From positions 47,410,384 to 47,474,383 of the forward strand of contig NC_037093.1 of assembly GCF_002994745.2 (NCBI RefSeq): 64,000 bases of DNA, given 5' to 3'. This DNA is from Rosa chinensis (Eukaryota > Streptophyta > Magnoliopsida > Rosales > Rosaceae). The notes beneath the pieces were generated by a model. The model worked only from the letters and a program-made list of their open reading frames with translations. It was not told the DNA's origin and searched no databases. The translations under genes and the position numbers were made by a program. Positions within the stretch are counted from its first letter, which is position 1. The number at the start of each line of letters is the position of its first letter. Positions 9,757 through 22,080 of this stretch are shown in pieces.

Positions 9757-11260
9757 GGAACAGATCCCGTTTAAACGGGAAGTGGAATAAATGAGCCGTA
9801 GAAAAATTAATTGGTGCACTTATTTAGTCCTCCTACCAAACACATATTGAAGTTGAACGTACAAGGAAACCATGAATGTGTGTCCTAAAAGTCACCTTCT
9901 CTGGGGATAATGTCCTTTAGGTAGACATGTAAATGGACTGGATTTTGATCTGGACCCGCTCCAGATCCGTAGCTATTAAACGGGTTTGGATGGAACATTT
10001 TGATCCGTTGATCCGCTAATGATCCGAATCCGTTAACCCGTTTAATAAACGGATTGGATTTGGATTTAGGTCGATCCGATCCGTTAATGATCCGACTTGT
10101 TTTAGTAATAAAAAAAAATATTATTTTTTATTAATATATTATTATTATTTAAAAATATAAAATATTAAAGATTTCTAATATTACTTTTTAGCAGAAATCT
10201 AAGAGGCAGTCTTCGTAATTTTATTTTTGGTGATACTCTTCATGTAGATCAGGTTATTTTAATATTTTATTAATATCTTATGAGATATTATGATATAAAT
10301 TTAATATTACTATTTAAAATTTAAAAATATTTGAAATTATAAACGGATCGGATTAGCGGATCGGGTATCCGTTAATCCGACGGATACGGATTTGGATCGA
10401 GGTATCAATGATCAGCCGTATTAACGGAGCGGGTTTGGATCGAATTTTTTTTTAGTAAATGGATTTGGATTTCGGTCGATCCGATCCGAACCCGGTCCAT
10501 TTACAGGCCTACCTTTAGGGTTCGGTGGTTCTTGATCATACGTAAGCTGTGTGAACCCATTTCTTCTTACCCAACTCAGCTATTTATGACCACTTAATGA
10601 AACTCTCAACTAACAGTCAGATTAATTTACCAGATATTTCTACATGTGATTATGTGATGTGTTACACATGATTTTGGATCCAATGCTGACAATTTAATGT
10701 GGAAAGAGAAAAAAAAGAAATTGAAGTCAAGTAGCGTGTCTCACATTTTTGAGGTGTTACTTGTGACCTTTTTAAGGTTATAGTTCAAAACATTAAATGC
10801 TTTGAATGCAAGGGATGTATGTATCATAAAAACACACTTCTCATATTTGTACCTGAATAATGAAAGATGTATTTCTCATTTGCGATGTTGATAAATTTGA
10901 ATTATCTATTTCTTATGGGCAGCAGAGCCATGGTGCTGAAAAACGAGCTAAGGTTATAGACAACTTCATTAGCCTGTTGATCAATCTAATGAAATAAGGG
11001 AATTTAAAGAAGAGAAGAAGACATAGTCTCAGAATAATGAAATATCAATTCATGAAAAGAAAAATGCAAAAAATCGAGAATCCCACAATCATAACCCTTG
11101 GGAGTCCATTTTGTTTTATTTTGTTTCTGTATAGATTAGAATATCAGGAAATAGCTTTACGAGATCTAAACATAGTACAAGCAAATTTTCAAAACAAACA
11201 AAATCATGACAATCTCTAAAGGATGGTGATCATTTATAACCTAACTTAATTAATTGACAA
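9757..11260. repeat. Segmental duplication, copy 3 (diverged)
   Basis: Blocks match the upstream DNA of the ER-body gene in order: CAGATCCCGTTT with AGCCGTAGAAAAATTAA (9759-9815) to 26304-26355; the GGGGATAATGTCC block (9903-9920, continuing at 10512) to 26440-26470; TAACAGTCAGATTAA (10610) to 26714; GGATCCAATGCTGACAA (10676) to 26781; and TTTATTTTGTTTCTGT (11115) to 27552. Divergence is much greater than between copies 1 and 2, so this is an older duplicate. It lacks the Helitron of copy 2 and carries its own hAT insert. The matching coding exon is not present. Confidence 0.7.
9922..10511. mobile_element. hAT-type non-autonomous element, 590 bp
   Basis: Terminal inverted repeats TAGACATGTAAATGGAC and its partner TAGGCCTGTAAATGGAC lie within a perfect 8-bp target duplication, CCTTTAGG (9914-9921 and 10512-10519). 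Copies 1 and 2 show the empty site (TCCTTCAGGGTT). Subterminal regions are dense in GATCCGATCCGTTAA-type repeats in both orientations, as usual for hAT elements. The AT-rich centre carries no frame. The 8-bp duplication identifies the superfamily. Confidence 0.9.
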
Positions 11261-11276
11261 TAAAAAAGGACCCAAC

Positions 11277-11800
11277 TTTTTTTTATTGGAAATAACTTCA
11301 TTCATAAACTGCAATTACAAAGCAATCACAGCACCCAACTAGGGTTACATCAAGGAACAACAACAAAAGACTACCCACACGTATCCTCACTCTAACAAAG
11401 AGAGATTGACGCGTCAATGAATCCAACAACGGAGACCAATTTGAGTCGCTGATCTTGCTAAATTGACCACAATAAGTAGCAATTACTGGAATAGGAACTG
11501 ACCACAATAGAAGACTATTGAGCGGGCTATCCCAGGATCTCCCATTCTCCTCAACACAAGCTGATAAAGAAACACCCGGCGTTAAGCCATAGTAAGACTG
11601 GGTCCTGTTAACTACGAACCAGCTATCCAAATCAATCCATACGCTAGAATCCACGACGACAACCATAACTCGATAGAGTATAGACTTATTCAAGAACTGA
11701 CAAACAGAAGCAACAAAAAACAGCATCAAAACCAACTGAGTATTTTTTTTTTGGTCGGTAAAACCAACTGAGTAACTAGCAACCAAAACAGAAAGCGCAA
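11277..11800 (-). mobile_element. LINE-like 3' remnant
   Basis: On the minus strand the sequence ends ATGAAGTTATTTCCAAT followed by eight A (poly-T at 11277-11284 on the plus strand), like the 3' end of the retroposon at 1682-3032. A 162-codon frame (11786-11298) lies within it, but its product is not recognisable and shows no RT motif. The 5' end and a target duplication were not found. It could also be a retroposed transcript. Confidence 0.4.
11743..11759 (-). mobile_element. 17-bp poly(A) retroposon stub
   Basis: ACCGACC followed by ten A on the minus strand lies between perfect 15-bp direct repeats AAAACCAACTGAGTA (11728-11742 and 11760-11774). The insert is little more than a poly(A) tail with a target duplication. 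Confidence 0.65.
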
Positions 11801-12389
11801 CATCACTGGCAAAGGGAGCCTAGGCCCAGCCTTTAAAGAAAAAAGAAAAAAAAAACTTTCTAGTAAGATTTTCTACACTATTTTAAATTTTTAATCATGT
11901 GCCCATTTTAATATATATGAAAAAGACAGGGTTGTTTTTTTTTTTCTAGATAGAGGAAAGCTACAAACATAGACTAAAGTTACAAACAAAACTCGCTGTC
12001 CCATGAAAAAGAGTAGTTTGATAAACTACGTTTTGGATCATTACACCACGACTATTAAAAGAATTTTATTTGCAAAATGGATTCCTTCTGAAGTGAGTGT
12101 ACATATAATTAAAAAAAAAAAAAGATTATAATTAGGGTTAATTACATGTTAGTGTAACTTTGAATGTTTTTTTAGCTATAAGGCCACTAACTAGTTTTTT
12201 CCCCTCATAAGGACACTAGATTAAAAATGGTGTTATATTTTGGATATTAAAAACCAATATATTTATATAAATGCCACTAGAGTACAAAGTCAACAATAAT
12301 TATCTCTCTCCTCTCCGGCGAGGTCTCCGGTTAACTCCGGCCGACCTCCGGCGGGTCTCCGGCTAACTTCCGGCGAACTCTGAGGACCA

Positions 12390-13910
12390 CAAAAGTTACT
12401 GTCACTAACACAAAAAACTGCAGTGACTAGCAAAAAAAACTACTCTGATGAGATTTCCGGCAACCGCTTGCGAGGTCGCAAAAGCTACTGTCACCAGCAA
12501 GAAAAACTACTGTCACCCGCAACAAAAGCTATTATGGTGAGATTTTCGGCAAAGTCACAAAATCTACTGTCCCCAACAACAAAATCTACTCTCACCAACA
12601 CTAAAAGCTACTCTCTCCCACCAACACTAAGCTACTGTCGCCAGCAACAAAAGCTACTATCACTATAATAAAAATTATAGTACAATGGAGAAAAGAAATC
12701 ATATTCAATAATAAAAAGTATACAGGGTTCAACAATAATATAACTATATAAAAAGCTACTTCCATAGTTGTAAAAAGCCACTAATATAGTTGTGAAAATC
12801 TATTGCAATAGTTGTATAAAACTACTGTCAATGTTATAATGCTATTGTCATTTTTCAATGGTGACGCTCTAAGCCCATAAGCATAATTTTGCCACATTCA
12901 GCATGAGACTTCATTTCCACATTTCTTAGCTGGCCGAATGATCTCTTGGTCAATGGAGGCTTCAATATCCAAATTCACATGATTTTCGAAATCTACTACT
13001 ACAAATACAAAGGGAAAGAATCCTGCAAGAACAAAGATACAACAAAATATTAGTATTTAAAATGAAAACTAACCGCTGCGCTGCAAACGTGGCACTCTTT
13101 ATCAACTTGAGAATAAAAAATAAGCAATCTATAAAGCTACTATAACACACGTACAAAGTTACTGGACCAATAATAAAAAGCTACTAACGTATGTACATAA
13201 AGCTACTATAACATACGTACAAAGTTATTGGACCAATAACAAAAAACTACTGACATAGGTACATAAAGCTACTATAAAACATGTATAAAGTTACTAGACC
13301 AATAATAAAAATCTATTGACATAGATACAACAAATTACAATAACACATGTACAAATCTACTGGACTAGTAATAAAAAACTACTAACATAGGTACAGAAAC
13401 TACTTTAACATATTTACAAAGTTACTGAACCAGTAATAAAAAGCTATTGACATAGATACTGATTATACAAAACCAACTGATTATACATGTTACTAGTGTA
13501 ACACAAATTCCAAACAAGAAATGGTAGAGATATTAAATCACAACAAGAAGAAAATTGAATTTCATTCAAGATCATGATTTTCCAATTTGAAATCAATCAA
13601 AATGAAAACAAAAGACCACTTGAAATCAATCAAAATGAAAACAAAAAAAACTACTGACATCAGATTAAAAAGATACTAACAATGGGATAGAAAGCTACTC
13701 CCAAGCAGAACAAAAGCTACTCCCAGAAATTAATAAAACTACTCCCAAACACTAACAAAACTGTTTCCAACAATCGAGAAAGCTACTACCAAACAGAACA
13801 GAAGTTGAGCTCCAAGAGACTTAAAAGCTATTCCCAGAGACAAACAAAGCTACTCCCAGTGACTGAGAAAACTATTATTAACCAATACAGAAGCTACTCC
13901 ATCAAAACTA
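12390..13910 (+). repeat. AAAGCTACT-type tandem arrays inside the MULE
   Basis: A word AAAAGCTACTGTCACCAGCA recurs in degenerate form through 12400-12840. At 13130-13470 a clearer array of about five 66-bp units follows (CATAAAGCTACTATAACATA, then ACAAAGTTACTGGACCAATA). From 13660 to 13900 the motif returns as AAAGCTACTCCCA. The whole block looks like one word spread at several scales. It has no coding support. Confidence 0.8.
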
Positions 13911-15500
13911 TAAATTTACAATGTCAAATGCTTGAATCAAAACACTCCGATTTCAACCAAACACAACTCTAATTAGGAAAAAAATTCAACCAAACAAAGC
14001 TCTGATTAGGCAAAAATTCAGTAAAATAGACCTCCTATTAAGCACAAGTTCAGCCAAACAGAAATCTACGAATGACTCAATCACGAAACTCAAAACGTTT
14101 CTTACCATCACCGCATTGGCCTCACAATTTCAGTTTATAAAGCAAAATCTCTGCCTCCATTCCATCAAAATGCATAGAATGTGAATGCCAAATGCAATTA
14201 AAAATGTAAGTTCCAGCAAATAATAATTGCAAGGCAGTATGATTCAATGATAGACTATTTGTAATATTTTTATCAATCTTAAAACAAAACTGAAATAGAC
14301 AATCCCATCTTTTTTCCAAAGTTTTATATAAATCCTGATCTCCATTATGTATTTTCTCAAAACTTTAATTTGGTTAGTTCTCTTTGGTGTTCAGTCTTGT
14401 CATGCATGATGTCTTGGTTAACTTCTAATTCTCTAGCTCCCTGGTCATAGCATAAGCCATAATATATTCTTGAATTGCTAACCATGCTATCTGCTCTGGC
14501 TTCTCTAAATATATACATAGGCACAAGCAACTACAAGCTAGCAAGTAGGGATGAATCTAGCTTGAATTTCACACCAAGCCTCTCAAGTACTGGTTTTATG
14601 CAAAGCTTTCACATCATGATTAATAGACACAGATATTAGATTCCTAATGAATTTTGTTGAACAAAAGGAGCTATAGTGAAATGATAATGATGTTAGCGAT
14701 TATGAAGACAGAAGGAAAAGAAGAGATAATGCTAAGATTGAATCATCCATGACCAATAGATCATAATTCGACAAGCTCTTCCAAGTTTGATAACGGGCAC
14801 AAGAAGATTCCTTTAGTTGAATTCAAAATTGAAATCAAAGCAGAAGAATTAACTTGTCCAAAATGAAAATACATGAGCAATTATATTTTCAAGTATGAAG
14901 AGAAGTCAACAATCACTCGAACAAACCTGAGCTAGCCTCATTAAAGTGAGCTTGGCCTTTAGCGAGTTGTTCTTCTGCACTCTAGCTTACCTGAAAATCA
15001 CACTCAATTAAAATCAAAATCACACTCAATTGATATCACATCCCTAAAAGAATCAAAGAATTTCAGGTCAAAATGAACACTCACCAGCAATCGGAATCAT
15101 CATCGAAGACTCGCCGTCAAATCTACCTTAATCTGGACTCCCGCCGGTGGCATATTCGGCGGCTGAAGAAAACGATTCGCCGAAGAGTTTCGGCTGAGAA
15201 ATTGACCATTTTTATGATATTCGAATCGGTCTTTCAGATCCTGAGGTCTGGAAATTGGTATTTAAAGAGATAGTTGGGGTTGATTTCGCCGGCAAGAAAG
15301 AGAGGAGATTGTTCATGTTGATTTCGCCAGAGAGAGAGAGAGAGAGAGCAATGAGATCTGGTTTTGAAATCTACCCGGATAAGAATTTTCTCCGATATAA
15401 TTCCAGAGGGGTATAATAGTCAAAGTAATCACATTTTTAGCTTCAAAGTGGCCTTATGTTGACAAAAAAGATTTAGTGGCTCTATTGATAATTAAAGTTT

Positions 15501-15718
15501 TGTTTTAGGGAATCAAAAATTGAGAGGAATTTGCTGTGTATTCTCATTGATAATAGGGGTCTCTTTATATAGAGGATTACAATGCATAGAATCTCAATCA
15601 TACAAGGAAAGTAATTCTACATTGATTAGGATTCTAGATTCTTCTAATTAAATCCTATTACCACTAGGTCAAGTAACCTAGAGTTTGGGCTAAACACAAA
15701 ATAGGTTTTCCTTGAACA
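15501..15718 (-). repeat. Copia A 3' LTR (left)
   Basis: 218 bp, TGTTTTAGGG to CCTTGAACA on the plus strand. It differs from the right LTR at two sites (A/G near position 16 and T/C near position 60). A TATATAGAGG block lies in its middle. Confidence 0.95.
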
Positions 15719-15727
15719 CTCCCCCTT
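15719..15727 (-). promoter_or_regulatory. Copia A polypurine tract
   Basis: The minus strand reads AAGGGGGAG directly next to the 3' LTR, the expected place for plus-strand priming. The same tract stands beside the left LTR of copy D (28782-28790). Confidence 0.8.
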
Positions 15728-16370
15728 GTGTTGCCCAAACGCGGTGCTTCTCTCGTTGCCTCGTTAAAAACCTTGCCGAGTAACAAAAACCCAGTGGGAC
15801 AAAAATAACCTCGGTCGAAGGGGAAAAAGAGCACAACACACCCTTCACGATTCGAGACGAACATGTAGACATCTCCCCCTGATGTCTGCACCTCCCCCTG
15901 ATGACTACGATCATGGGAGTTCAGATAATTTCCGCAAGCCAATTCTTGCCACATGTTTCTTGAACGTGGAATTGGGCAATGACTTAATAAACAAGTCTGC
16001 CTCACTGTCCTCAGATCGAACCTAGTTCACTTTGATCTCGAGGAGTGTCTGTTGTTGCTGATTATGCTTGGTGTTGTCGCTTTTGATGTAGCCTTGCCTC
16101 ATTTGTTCAAAACAAGTAACATTATCCTAAATGCTCGTAGGCTCATCTGTGGTAGACTTCAAACCACAATTGTTCGAACATGCGTAATTATGGATCTAAT
16201 CCATATACATTCACGAACCACTTCGTGAAGAGCAATGATCTCTGCATTGTTCGAAGATATAGCGAATAGGATCTATTATGTAGACCTCCAAGGTGTCACG
16301 GTCTTTTCCCATGGTGAACACTTAACCGGATTGGGAATGACCATTGTGTGGGTCAGAGAGATACCCAACA

Positions 16371-18952
16371 TTAGCAAAACCTTCCAAAACACATGTCGTT
16401 TTGGGATGGGGATAGAGAACGCAGGTCAGCGTTGGCGGCGTTTCTGGTGTGTGATGGGTCCAAATCCATCATCTCTCTATAGGGATAGAACAAGCCCATA
16501 TCATACATACATCTCAAGTATCGAAAGATTTCTTTTACACCAATCCAATGGCGTCGCGTTGGCGCAGAGCTATATCTAGCTAACAAGTTCACGACATATG
16601 AGATGTCTGGTCTTGTGCATTGAGATAAGTACAATAATGCGCCTATTGTACTAAGTAAGGCACTTCTGCCTCTAGCAAATCTTCGTCATCATCCTTTTGA
16701 CGAAGAGGATCCTTTTCAGGATCAAGACTACGGATGATCATGGGGGTGCTTGAAGGCTTGACCTTGTCAAAAATGCCTAAGCATCTATCGACACGATGCT
16801 CAAGTTCCAAACAGAGACATAATCGTGTTCTCCCAAAATCCTTCATCTCAAACTCGGATTTCAAGTGTTCAGCGGTTTCCCTTAACTCTTTAAGGGCTTC
16901 TAATGAAGTTCATGTCCAACATGAACCACGATAGAATCTGAAACTTGTCATAGAAACGCGTGGGCATATCCCTTCCCAATCAAGTAGTCACTTTAGTGAG
17001 CGTTTCAACCTCTTTGTAAACGCGCTCCATGGTCTAGAGCCACTTGACTTGGATAAATGAAGTTCACCATGAACCTTCATGTATATTCCGTATCTAGATC
17101 CCTATAGAGATACGTAGTGACCATATTTGTAAGCTGCATGTTCAGTTATTCGGAAACTACCAAACTGACAGGGTAGTGGAGTGCAATGACATCCATTACG
17201 AGAGAATATGTCTCATCGTAGTCGATTCCAGGGCGTTTTGTGAGAAGTCTTGCGCCATAAGGCGAGATTACCATCTCTTTTTCTCACTACGCTTTCTAAC
17301 GAAGACCCATTAGTCAACAGGTTCTATGTTAGGAGGTGTTGGCATCTCTAGCTCGAAAACCTTCCTCTTCGTTAGAGAATCCATCTTAACCTGGATCGCA
17401 TCTTTCCATTTAGGCCAAAAACTCTCTACGTTGTCATTCATTCATCAACGGAGCGTGGTTCGATATCATCTAACTCAAAAACTCATGCGCAACAAAATAC
17501 GCAACTACATCATCAATTCTGATGGAGTTTCTATCCCACGTCTCATGTACACTAGTGTAAGTTTCATAGAGCTCTATATTCTCAGGAATAGGTTCTGACG
17601 TTGAGGCGTCCCCCAACGATAACCATAACCTGGAAGATTCTCATGAGGCGGATTTTGAGTGTCGATGATTCAAGGATTGGTTTGTGCCAATGTATCCTTC
17701 GAATGCACGGGCCTCCCACGCATCCTCGTTGGGGCCATGGCCTGTAACGCCAGAGTGCCACTCTCTTTGGCATTGGCGCCATGCCTACCTCCATGTAGGG
17801 TGGCGCTACGTCCTCTCGTAGGGACGTCCTTCCTTGCAGGCATGTTTGCAGCATATTTGTGTGATCTCGTCACTTTAATAGGGATCAAGATGAGACATAG
17901 TGGGGACAGACTACGACAATTCCTGTCGTTCCTGTTGAACATTCGTGTTCTTATCTCCCCCTAACGACGGGAAGACTGTCTCATCAAAGTGACAACCCGC
18001 AAATCTAGCTGTAAAGAGATCGCCTTGCAAAGGCATTAAGTGGCGGACGATTGTTGGAGTCCCAAATCCAACGTAGTTGCCCATTCGTCTGTAAGGACCC
18101 ATCATCGAGCGCTGTGGCGGCGCGATTGGCACATAAATGGCTCACTCAAATGTGCGTAAGTACAAAATACGTGTACCCAGTCAGTAGCTGTAATGCAGAA
18201 GTACATTGAGTGGCGGTAGGTCGTAGATGAATTAGCATAGCTGCATGTGATATTGAATCACCCCAAGCAGATATAAGGAGGTTGGTGCGCATTACCAATG
18301 TCCGGACTACCATCGTAGTCGTTTCCGCGAGACCATTTGGGTGTGCTCATGGGAATATGATGTCCAACATCAGTCCCAAATGCAATAACCATCGAAAGTC
18401 TTCGATGTAAACTCACTAGCATAGTCAAATCTAATTGACTGAATAGGATGATTTGGGGAGTGAGCCCATTGTCATATGATATGTGCTAGGAGTGTAGCGT
18501 AAGCAGCATTTATAGGTGGACAATGGCACAACACGTGACCAGCGTGTTTGCGTGTCAACCAATATTATGAGATATTTAAGCGTCCGCAAGTTGGTTGAAT
18601 CAATCCACAAAATCCCTACGGATTCTTTGTAAGAACAGAATGAGTATTGTCATATCCTTTGAATAGGACGGTCTAAGTCCTAATTTTCCTAAGGAACGGG
18701 CTTTGTAAAGATGTCTGTGTGAAGTCTTTGTAGACGGATCATCATATCATGACTAGGATGATCTATCCTGTCGTGACAAAGCCAATATGTGTCTAAATCC
18801 AAGAGATCTTCTCTCATAACTTTATTAGATTTAATAGCTCGAATAGTGACATAGAGTCCACTAGAGAGACACATAAACTTCTCTAAGATGCGTCTTTGTT
18901 CGCAATCATTAGAGGTAACGCAAAAGAACTCATTTCCGTTCTCTACATGCAT
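16371..18952 (-). pseudogene. Copia A pol remnant (integrase, RT, RNase H)
   Basis: The minus strand shows the GAG-pre-integrase segment LDTYWLCHDRIDHPSHDMM (His pair of the zinc domain), then integrase C-terminal text YVGFGTPTIVRHL and TARFAGCHFDETVFPSLGGD (18132-17911). Next come the RT start (near 17420), EFEMKDFGRTRLCLCLELEH (RT end) and CTRPDISYVVNLLARYSS with YLRCMYDMGLFYPY (before RNase H). Stops and frame changes separate all of these, so no pol protein can be made. The best guide to the family is the matching stretch in copies C and D. Confidence 0.85.
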
Positions 18953-19504
18953 TTTCGCATGGAATTCGTTGGCTATTCATAGGGTACTATGTGCCCTAAG
19001 AGCGTAGAGAGTTTCTGTGACAACTGTAATCAAGGTGCCATTTGGCAAGTGGAACTTGGGCTATTCCACGTCCTTGAATTAATATTGATGGTCTAGCCAC
19101 CGTAGTCACAAAGTCATACGCTCAGAATCAAAATGGAGTTATAATGAAAAGAACTCGAAATTTTATTCATAAGCCAACATAGTACATCATTGTCTCTTAA
19201 CCATTAGGAGAATCTAATCCAAATGCTAGCTAATGCAAAACAATGGTAGTCGTCTAACTTCTTTCGGTAATTCCAAAATAAATGTGACCAGGTGAGTAGA
19301 GAGATGTCGGTGGAGCAAGGCTCACTTAAGTACCACTAATCTCAAAACCTTCCTAGACATCACACTTACTGTGGGTGAGCCTACTTTGAAGAAAGACTAA
19401 ACCATTGGCATTTACTACAAAGTATATGGCAATTGCCTATTACATCTCTTGGAAAAATAAAGACTTAAACAGAATTGGCGATCTATTGATCCCAGCCATA
19501 TTTG

Positions 19505-20566
19505 TAGTTTCCAACCCTTCACTTTAGATCATCTTCTTGATCTTCTTGTTCCATATAGTGAGTTTCTCTTGCTTCACAATATGCTTTGTAGGCGGTGACA
19601 AGTTCTTCACGAGCTCTACAAATGTGTGCCCAATGATCAGACACTCCACATCGAGAATATACATCTCTTTGCTCGAACTCCATTGATTGAGGCGCTTTGA
19701 AAGCGTCATTTAGATGGCTCTTAGTGTTGGTGGCGCCACCAACATGGCCAGAGGCGTTGCCTCCCTCTCTCTTTCCACGTTTACCTCTTCGGTTCCATGT
19801 TCGCCTATTTTGGCGGTTACCTTCCCAAGTAGAGCAATTATAGTCCAGAAGTATACCTAATATTAGGGTTTCGCTCTTGGCGCCCTCTCTTAGAGGTGCG
19901 ACTATAATTGGATTCCGGAATATGCTCTATTTCCACGGATCTCGAATTATAGTTCTTCACAAGGATATTGTCATGCTTTTCAGCGACATTCATAGCTCCA
20001 ATGAGCTCATGAAACCTTGTGATCCGTCTTGCATTAACATCGATTCGATAGTTCTTAGCAACCATCAATACAGAGACGGGGAAGGTAGAGAGAGTCTTCT
20101 CAATCAACATCGCATCTGTGATCTCTTTACCACAGAATTCCATTAAGGATTTAATGTGAAGTGCTTCCGAGTTATAGTCAAGAATTGACTTGAAATCACA
20201 GAAGCCGAGGCTATGCCATCTCACTTCTAGGTCAGGAAGCAAGGAGTCACGGACGTTGCCAAATCTTTCTTCGAGTGAGAACCACAGCCTTCTGGGGTCT
20301 TCTTCATTCATACACTCGTACTGGAGCGAATCATCCATATGACGAGTCATTAGGATGATGGCTTTCGCCTTATTTGCCTCTAAGGCTGCTCTATTTGCTT
20401 CCAAAGCTTGAGCTTGCTCAACAGTTATCACGTCCTGGCTAGGCTCGAGAATCATATCCAGGATTCCATCAGCCTTGAGATGCTGGCGGATATCACGAAC
20501 CCACCTGTGATATCCAGAGCCAGTTGTTCCCAATGGAGCAAAGTCCAATTTGTTCAGGTTACTCAT
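19505..20566 (-). pseudogene. Copia A gag with zinc knuckle
   Basis: The frame starts MSNLNKLDFAPLGTTGSGYH and is open for 243 codons to 19838. It has the UBN2-type core: WVRDIRQHL, ILMTRHMDDSLQYEC, EDPRRLWFSLEERF and RFHELIGAMNVAEKHD. A frame change then leads to the zinc knuckle at about 19700-19510 (RCGVSDHWAHIC). There its first Cys is Tyr, so the CCHC set is incomplete; copy C has the intact set. The frame could also start 30 codons earlier at 20656, but copy C supports the MSNL start. Gag packages the element RNA. Confidence 0.85.
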
Positions 20567-21057
20567 CCTGAAAGAGAACAAGAAATTAGGGTTAGTTTCG
20601 GAGCGAAATAGGCTACCACGAAAACATATGAAATTTCTGAGCGTAATCGCTTCCAAGAAATTAGGAATTTCGGAGCGTAGTCGCTTCCAAGAAATTCGAT
20701 TCCAAGAGATATTGGATTAGATCGAAACAATGATGTAAGTGGTCGATCATAAATTCTCTACAAACTCTAAGTTTGGAGATCTCAACAAGCTCTAAGCTTG
20801 GAGTGAGCACGAACCCCCACAGTTCGGCTTAATTTGGTCTCCCCTATAATGAAGAAAGGGGGGGTAGAAGAAGGGAGGTTGCAAGTCCCCGAGAAAAAGA
20901 AGCGAAAAAGAATAAAAAAAAACTTAAAAAACGGGAACTTTTAGTAAACCATACCTTTTAGGATTGCAGAGCGTATTCGATCCTTATTGTAGGATTGCAG
21001 ACGAGCTTCAGTCCTAGGTGAATCAAACTTGTTGAAATTCGGAGCAAATTCGCTTCT

Positions 21058-21422
21058 GAACAGCTCCCACTCCGATTAGTGTACAGGTTTCAAAAAGACT
21101 CCAATAGGGCTTAAATTTGGAGGTTAAATAGAAGATACAGACTTGAACAACTTTGATGAAGGAATAATTTTGATCTGAAGTTCTGAACTAGGCGTTTTGG
21201 GGCTTGCAAACTGACTGATATGCACAGGAACGAGCATGCTGAACAGCTCCCACCTCGAATGGTGTACGTGTCTCAAAACGACTCCAATAGGGCTGAAATT
21301 TAGAGGTCAGATAGAAGAGACATAGATGAACAACTTTGATGAAGAAAGTATTTTCATCAGAGGTTCCGAACAAGACGTTTCGGCTTGTGAAATCAGACTG
21401 ATCTGCACAGAAACGAGCGTGC
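21058..21422 (-). repeat. 183-bp tandem duplication in the Copia A leader
   Basis: Units 21058-21240 and 21241-21422 both begin GAACAGCTCCCAC and share the block GACTCCAATAGGGCT. They have diverged by roughly a fifth. The leaders of copies C and D have a different sequence here, rich in GCCGGAAAAGT words, so leaders have been exchanged within the family. Confidence 0.8.
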
Positions 21423-21594
21423 TGCTGTGTTGCAGGGGGCAGCAGGCATGCGGCAATGCTGCAGGTGCAGTAGGCGGCACACGGGTGCGCAAGGACTGCA
21501 GGGGCAGCATAGGGCATAGCTAACAAGGGCTAGGAGCTTGCGGCAGTTTTGGTGAGAAGAGTTTTCGGGTTTTTTGTTTTTAGGGTTAGGGTTA

Positions 21595-21612
21595 GGACTC
21601 ATGCTGATAATG
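21595..21612 (-). promoter_or_regulatory. Copia A primer-binding-like site
   Basis: Next to the 5' LTR the minus strand reads CATTATCAGCATGAG. Copies C and D read CGTTATCAGCACGAA. The shared ATCAGC word is in the right place for a tRNA primer site, but it is not the usual plant initiator-tRNA match, so the primer is uncertain. Confidence 0.5.
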
Positions 21613-21830
21613 TGTTTTAGGGAATCAGAAATTGAGAGGAATTTGCTGTGTATTCTCATTGATAATAGGGGCCTCTTTATATAGAGGATTACAATGCATA
21701 GAATCTCAATCATACAAGGAAAGTAATTCTACATTGATTAGGATTCTAGATTCTTCTAATTAAATCCTATTACCACTAGGTCAAGTAACCTAGAGTTTGG
21801 GCTAAACACAAAATAGGTTTTCCTTGAACA
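21613..21830 (-). repeat. Copia A 5' LTR (right)
   Basis: 218 bp, followed by the AGTTT duplication and then the outer part of the MULE terminal repeat. It is the promoter LTR for the minus-strand element. Confidence 0.95.
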
Positions 21831-22080
21831 AGTTTCAAAATGACACTTATATGTAATTTTCTATTATAATTAGACCTTCATATTTAAATTTGTCCAAAAT
21901 TGTAATTTGGAATCATGTGTTCACATTTAACAGTAATGTGGATGAGATACCAAGTTGTGTGACAATAAAATTTTATAATTTTAAATTTAAAAATATATTT
22001 CATCGAGATACTAATTTGATCAACGAATATATAATACGCACACGAACCACTCTAAGATTAATTGATACATATAAATTCTA

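Larger units (their letters stand above)
15501..21830 (-). mobile_element. Copia LTR retrotransposon A, full length 6.33 kb
   Basis: LTRs of 218 bp at both ends begin TG and end CA, and differ at two positions (about 0.9%). The 5-bp duplication AGTTT flanks the element (15496-15500 and 21831-21835). Gene order on the minus strand is LTR, leader, gag with UBN2 fold and zinc knuckle, GAG-pre-integrase, integrase, RT, RNase H, polypurine tract, LTR. The coding part is cut by many stops and frameshifts. The very similar LTRs point to a recent insertion, so a defective copy was probably mobilised with help from another. Net length equals that of copy D once the latter's nested insert is subtracted. 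Confidence 0.93.
12136..21862. mobile_element. Non-autonomous MULE, 3.4 kb, interrupted by Copia
   Basis: The left end GGTTAATTACATGTTAGTGT and the inverted right end AGAAAATTACATATAAGTGT stay alignable for about 90 bp, including ATAAGGCCACT and AAGGACACT blocks. An 11-bp direct repeat ATTATAATTAG flanks them (12125-12135 and 21863-21873), of which 9-11 bp would be the target duplication. The Copia element 15501-21830 lies in the right terminal repeat. The interior is filled by short tandem repeats and CCGG-rich leader-like DNA at both ends. No transposase is visible. A 66-codon frame at 15073-15273 is unrecognised. Confidence 0.75.

Noticed and set aside
11298..11786. 162-codon minus-strand frame as a gene
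   Set aside because: No recognisable domain, no promoter or introns, and it lies just upstream of a poly(A) end; likely chance in a retroposon.
15664..16005. 113-codon minus-strand frame in Copia A as an extra protein
   Set aside because: It lies past RNase H, running into the purine tract and LTR, and is not kept in copy D; probably 3' untranslated DNA.
21577..21596. Telomere-like TTAGGGTTAGGGTTAGG text
   Set aside because: Only two to three units, and the same AGGGTTAGGG word lies beside the primer site in Copia C and D; it belongs to the element leader, not an interstitial telomere.
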